This document shows, in pieces, positions 31,618 through 33,764 of a DNA stretch of 33,764 nucleotides. The translations under genes and the position numbers were made by a program. The stretch is taken from the NCBI GenBank assembly GCA_025463365.1, contig JAOBWM010000043.1:1-33764 (forward strand). The letters are read 5' to 3'. The notes under the pieces are model-generated. The model saw only the letters and a program-made list of their open reading frames with translations, was not told the origin of the DNA and did no database searches. Positions within the stretch are counted from its first letter, which is position 1. Every line of letters begins with the position of its first letter. Source of the stretch: Acidimicrobiales bacterium. GTDB lineage: Bacteria; Actinomycetota; Acidimicrobiia; Acidimicrobiales; Iamiaceae.

Positions 31618-33036
31618 TCACGGCTTGGACGGCACCTTGATGGCGTGGAGGTCGGGCTTGGTCGGACCCGTGAACTTCTCGGCCTTCGCGGTGAGGGCGT
31701 CGGGCATGTTCGCCTGGGCCGGCGGCACCGGGGTCTTCCGGTAGGAGTTCTTGGCCGGCTTCGGAGGCTGGTCGGCGATCAGCGGGCCCAGGTCGAGCGC
31801 GCCATCGGTGAACGATCCCCCGTTGCCTTTGGCGTCGCAGGGCGCCAGGGCCTCGAGCGCCTTCGGTGCCGTGGTCGCGAAGGTGTTGCCGCTGAAGCAG
31901 TTGTTGAGGCCTGCGACGTCTTCGATCGGCACGGTGGCCGAGGCCAGGTCGGCGAGGCCGGAACCCGACACGACGTTGCCGACGAAGCGGTTCCCGGTGG
32001 GGTTCCACAAGACGGTGCCCGGTACGTCCTTCGGGTTCGGGAGCTTCTTGTCCTTCGTCTCGTCGCAGGGCGTGTCGTGCTCGCTCGCCGGCGGCGGGTT
32101 GTCGTTGGCGTCGTCCTCGGGGAACGGCACCGCGGCGATCCCGGTCCGGTCATGGTTGTAGACGAGGTTGCGTTCGACGTCCGCGTCGATGGCGCCGGCC
32201 AGCAGGATCCCGTTGCCCTGGGCGAGCAGGGAGACGTCGATGCCCGGGCCCTTCAGGTAGTTGTTGTCGTGCACGGTGTTGCCGATGACCGTGGTTCCGC
32301 GGCTCGGATAGCAGAGTTCGTAGGACCCGGAGTTCGGCACCATCCCGGCGCGGTTGTTCGCCCAGTTCGAGTTGATGAGGTAGAGGTCTCCGCCCGAGTT
32401 CGTACCCGAATAGCCGAGGCCGTTGTACTGCGAATCGACGTGGTCCACGACGGCGTCGCACTTGTAGCACTCGCCGATGTAGAAGCCGGCGTCGGGGCTG
32501 CCCCAGCCGGTGCTGTGGTCGAACTGCCCGTGGTAGGCGTCGAACGCGTAGACGCCGTAGTCGCCGTTGCGGTAAGCGGTGAGGTACGAGCCGCGGTAGC
32601 GGTCCGAACCGGTCCAGTAGAAGCCGTTCGACAGGTAGTTGCGGGCGGTCATGTTCTCCACGACCACGCCGTCGGTGTCGAGGATGCGGATGCCGTTCTC
32701 GAGCTTGAACTGGCCGTCCAGGATCACCTTGTTGCGGTCGACGCCGCGGATGGTGATGTCCGGCGTCGTGACGTCGAGGGCCTCGTGGTAGACGCCCTCA
32801 TCGACGAGGATCAGGTCGCCCGACTTGGCAGCTTCGAGCGCCGCGGCGATGGTCTTGTGGTCCTGCGGGACCCGGATGGCATCGAGGGACGAGGAGGTGC
32901 CGCCACCGCCGGAGGATGAGGTGTCCTTGGTGCTGGTCTTCGTGTCGCTCCCGCTGCTCGTGCAGCCGATCGCCATCGTGGTGAGCGCCACGAACGCCAG
33001 CACCGCGCCGAATGCACGTCGAGTGGATGTCCCCAT
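31618..33036 (-). CDS. Right-handed parallel beta-helix lipoprotein
   Basis: A 472-residue lipoprotein. The signal peptide has lipobox MAIGC (Cys25), followed by a Ser/Thr/Gly linker, then a pectin-lyase-like beta-helix. The first coils read VPQDHKTIAAALEAAKSGDLILVDEGVYHEALDVTTPDITIRGVDRNKVILDG, the typical NosD/DUF1565-type entry. Many N-x-V/h-x-x-N turns follow, with Asp/Asn-rich ladders. No polysaccharide-lyase catalytic set is certain. Cys are frequent (ECYKCD, ELCYPS, DTPCDE, NNCFSG, APCDAKG), which suggests disulfides. The ATG at 33036 has AAGGGGG upstream. It sits directly before the DUF1996 gene and may act with it at the cell surface. Confidence 0.85.
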   Translation of the reverse strand: MGTSTRRAFGAVLAFVALTTMAIGCTSSGSDTKTSTKDTSSSGGGGTSSSLDAIRVPQDHKTIAAALEAAKSGDLILVDEGVYHEALDVTTPDITIRGVDRNKVILDGQFKLENGIRILDTDGVVVENMTARNYLSNGFYWTGSDRYRGSYLTAYRNGDYGVYAFDAYHGQFDHSTGWGSPDAGFYIGECYKCDAVVDHVDSQYNGLGYSGTNSGGDLYLINSNWANNRAGMVPNSGSYELCYPSRGTTVIGNTVHDNNYLKGPGIDVSLLAQGNGILLAGAIDADVERNLVYNHDRTGIAAVPFPEDDANDNPPPASEHDTPCDETKDKKLPNPKDVPGTVLWNPTGNRFVGNVVSGSGLADLASATVPIEDVAGLNNCFSGNTFATTAPKALEALAPCDAKGNGGSFTDGALDLGPLIADQPPKPAKNSYRKTPVPPAQANMPDALTAKAEKFTGPTKPDLHAIKVPSKP

Positions 33037-33052
33037 GCCAACCCCCTTGTTG

Positions 33053-33070
33053 GGCGACCGCTCGGTCGCC
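33053..33070. promoter_or_regulatory. 18-bp palindrome upstream of the beta-helix lipoprotein gene
   Basis: GGCGACCG and CGGTCGCC are perfect inverted arms separated by two bases. It lies 17 bases before the ATG at 33036 (minus strand), between a possible -10 box TATGGC (33094-33099) and the ribosome site. It could be a repressor operator or a leader hairpin. It is unlike the 17-bp operator set. Confidence 0.45.
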
Positions 33071-33125
33071 GGAAACGGTTGCCGCATCCTGCCATAGCCG
33101 TCTGGTCCGAGCATCCGGCGGAGCA

Positions 33126-33164
33126 GTGGGGGCCGTGGGGCGCAGTGGGGCGCCGTGGGGCGCC
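33126..33164. repeat. Short tandem repeat after the partial SDR gene
   Basis: Four tandem units, one of 9 and three of 10 bases, of the form GTGGGGCGCM. They start 4 bases beyond the SDR stop (minus strand). The G-runs on the plus strand could stack as a quadruplex, and GGCGCC palindromes recur. It might act in transcript ending. Confidence 0.6.
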
Positions 33165-33167
33165 GAC

Positions 33168-33764
33168 TCAGTACCGGAGGCCGGGCGCCCGAGTTCCGAA
33201 CACGTCGGTCGCGAGCTGCATGCCGAGCTTGGTCGCATCCCATCGCTTGCCCCCGTTGTTGAGCGTCGGGCCTTCGGACCAGCCCTTCATGAGGATGATG
33301 TCCTCGGCCACCGCCCGGATGATCTGGCCCGTCACGTGCTGGGCCTCGTCGGACGCGAGCCAGGCGACGAGCGGCGACGACACAGACGGGTCCATGCGGT
33401 TCCACTCGCCCTCGGGCACGTCGTCGGCCTCGATGACCTCGGGCGCTCCGGGCATCGTGCCGGTGATGCGGGTGGCAGCCGCGGGGCCCACGCAATTGAC
33501 GGTGACGCCGAGCTTGTAGAGCTCGAGGCTGAGGGTCTGGGTCAGGCCGGCGATGCCGGCCTTGGCGGTGGCGTAGTTCGTCTGACCGAAGTTCCCCACC
33601 AGGCCGGCGCCCGACGTGGTGTTGATGACCCGGCCTGCGAACGCGACGCCGACCTTGGAGCGGTCACGCCAGTGGCGGGCGGCCCAGTGGCACGGCGCCC
33701 AGGTGCCCTTGACGTGGACGTTGAGCACGGCGTCGAAGTCGCCCTCGCTCATGTTCCAGATGGC
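33168..33764 (-). CDS. Short-chain dehydrogenase, Rv3548c-like, N-terminus outside window
   Basis: The last 198 codons of an SDR; the frame is open through the right end, so the cofactor loop is not seen. It starts at AIWNMSEGDFDAVLNVHVKGTWAPCHWAARHWRD and has the catalytic Ser (INTTSGAGLVG), Tyr and Lys (NYATAKAG). The C-terminal part (WNRMDPSVSSPLVAWLASDEAQHVTGQIIRAVAEDIILMKGW) corresponds to the 17-beta-HSD4-like SDR at 5633-6547, of which it is a paralogue. It is likely an acyl-CoA-linked hydroxy/keto dehydrogenase. Its promoter is outside the window, so its membership of the regulon cannot be judged. Confidence 0.85.
   Translation of the reverse strand, partial: AIWNMSEGDFDAVLNVHVKGTWAPCHWAARHWRDRSKVGVAFAGRVINTTSGAGLVGNFGQTNYATAKAGIAGLTQTLSLELYKLGVTVNCVGPAAATRITGTMPGAPEVIEADDVPEGEWNRMDPSVSSPLVAWLASDEAQHVTGQIIRAVAEDIILMKGWSEGPTLNNGGKRWDATKLGMQLATDVFGTRAPGLRY

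Overview
The window is very GC-rich and gene-dense, with no gap over 300 bases between genes. Gene content and promoter style suggest an actinobacterium: F420-type oxidoreductases, a PPOX protein, an SCO7613-type membrane protein, a DUF2332 protein, many GTG starts, overlapping stop/start junctions, and start codons placed 6-8 nt behind a TANNNT box. The nearest group is perhaps the class Acidimicrobiia. That placement is an inference from gene style, not from a marker gene. I saw no rRNA, tRNA, CRISPR, transposase or phage genes.

The core is a set of homologues of the mycobacterial genes that degrade the last two (C and D) rings of the steroid nucleus: fadA6, fadE31 with a second dehydrogenase subunit, ipdC, echA20-ipdA-ipdB with a divergent Rv3549c-like reductase, a DUF35/lipid-transfer-thiolase pair, and fadE30-ipdF. 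Two Rv3548c-like reductases (the second cut by the window end), a flavin/F420 oxidoreductase and a MaoC hydratase accompany them. The known pathway runs HIP-CoA reduction (IpdF), desaturation (FadE30), ring D opening (EchA20), ring C opening (IpdAB), then IpdC, FadE31/32 and FadA6 processing of the open chain. The HIP-CoA ligase (fadD3) and a KstR2-type regulator are not in the window.

The most striking regulatory signal is a 17-bp palindrome, YCTRAYG-N3-CRTCAGR. It occurs seven times, each within about 70 bp of the start of one of these steroid-type operons and touching or next to a plausible -10 box. It was not seen at housekeeping-type genes. It looks like the operator of one regulon, probably of a TetR-family repressor encoded elsewhere, and it differs from the KstR2 site known in mycobacteria.

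Layout: 1-2459 holds an acetyltransferase end, a HAD hydrolase, a VOC protein and a membrane-anchored kelch protein. 2621-5622 holds a FadA3-like thiolase, a DUF2332 protein and a SnoaL-like protein. 5633-9659 holds the SDR/LLM divergent pair, an RNA methyltransferase and fadA6. 9839-10936 is a secreted FG-GAP protein. 10960-14434 holds the fadE pair and ipdC. 14477-15697 holds two small non-pathway genes. 15710-19061 holds echA20-ipdAB and the divergent SDR. 19096-21863 holds an MtfA-like peptidase, a PPOX protein, a DUF2889 protein and a winged-helix protein. 22015-23690 holds the DUF35/thiolase pair. 23714-26332 holds a zinc-finger microprotein and a large membrane protein. 26416-28927 holds fadE30-ipdF-maoC. 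28970-33036 holds an N-acetylglutamate-synthase-like protein, a cupredoxin lipoprotein, a DUF1996 protein and a beta-helix lipoprotein. 33168 to the end is a partial SDR.
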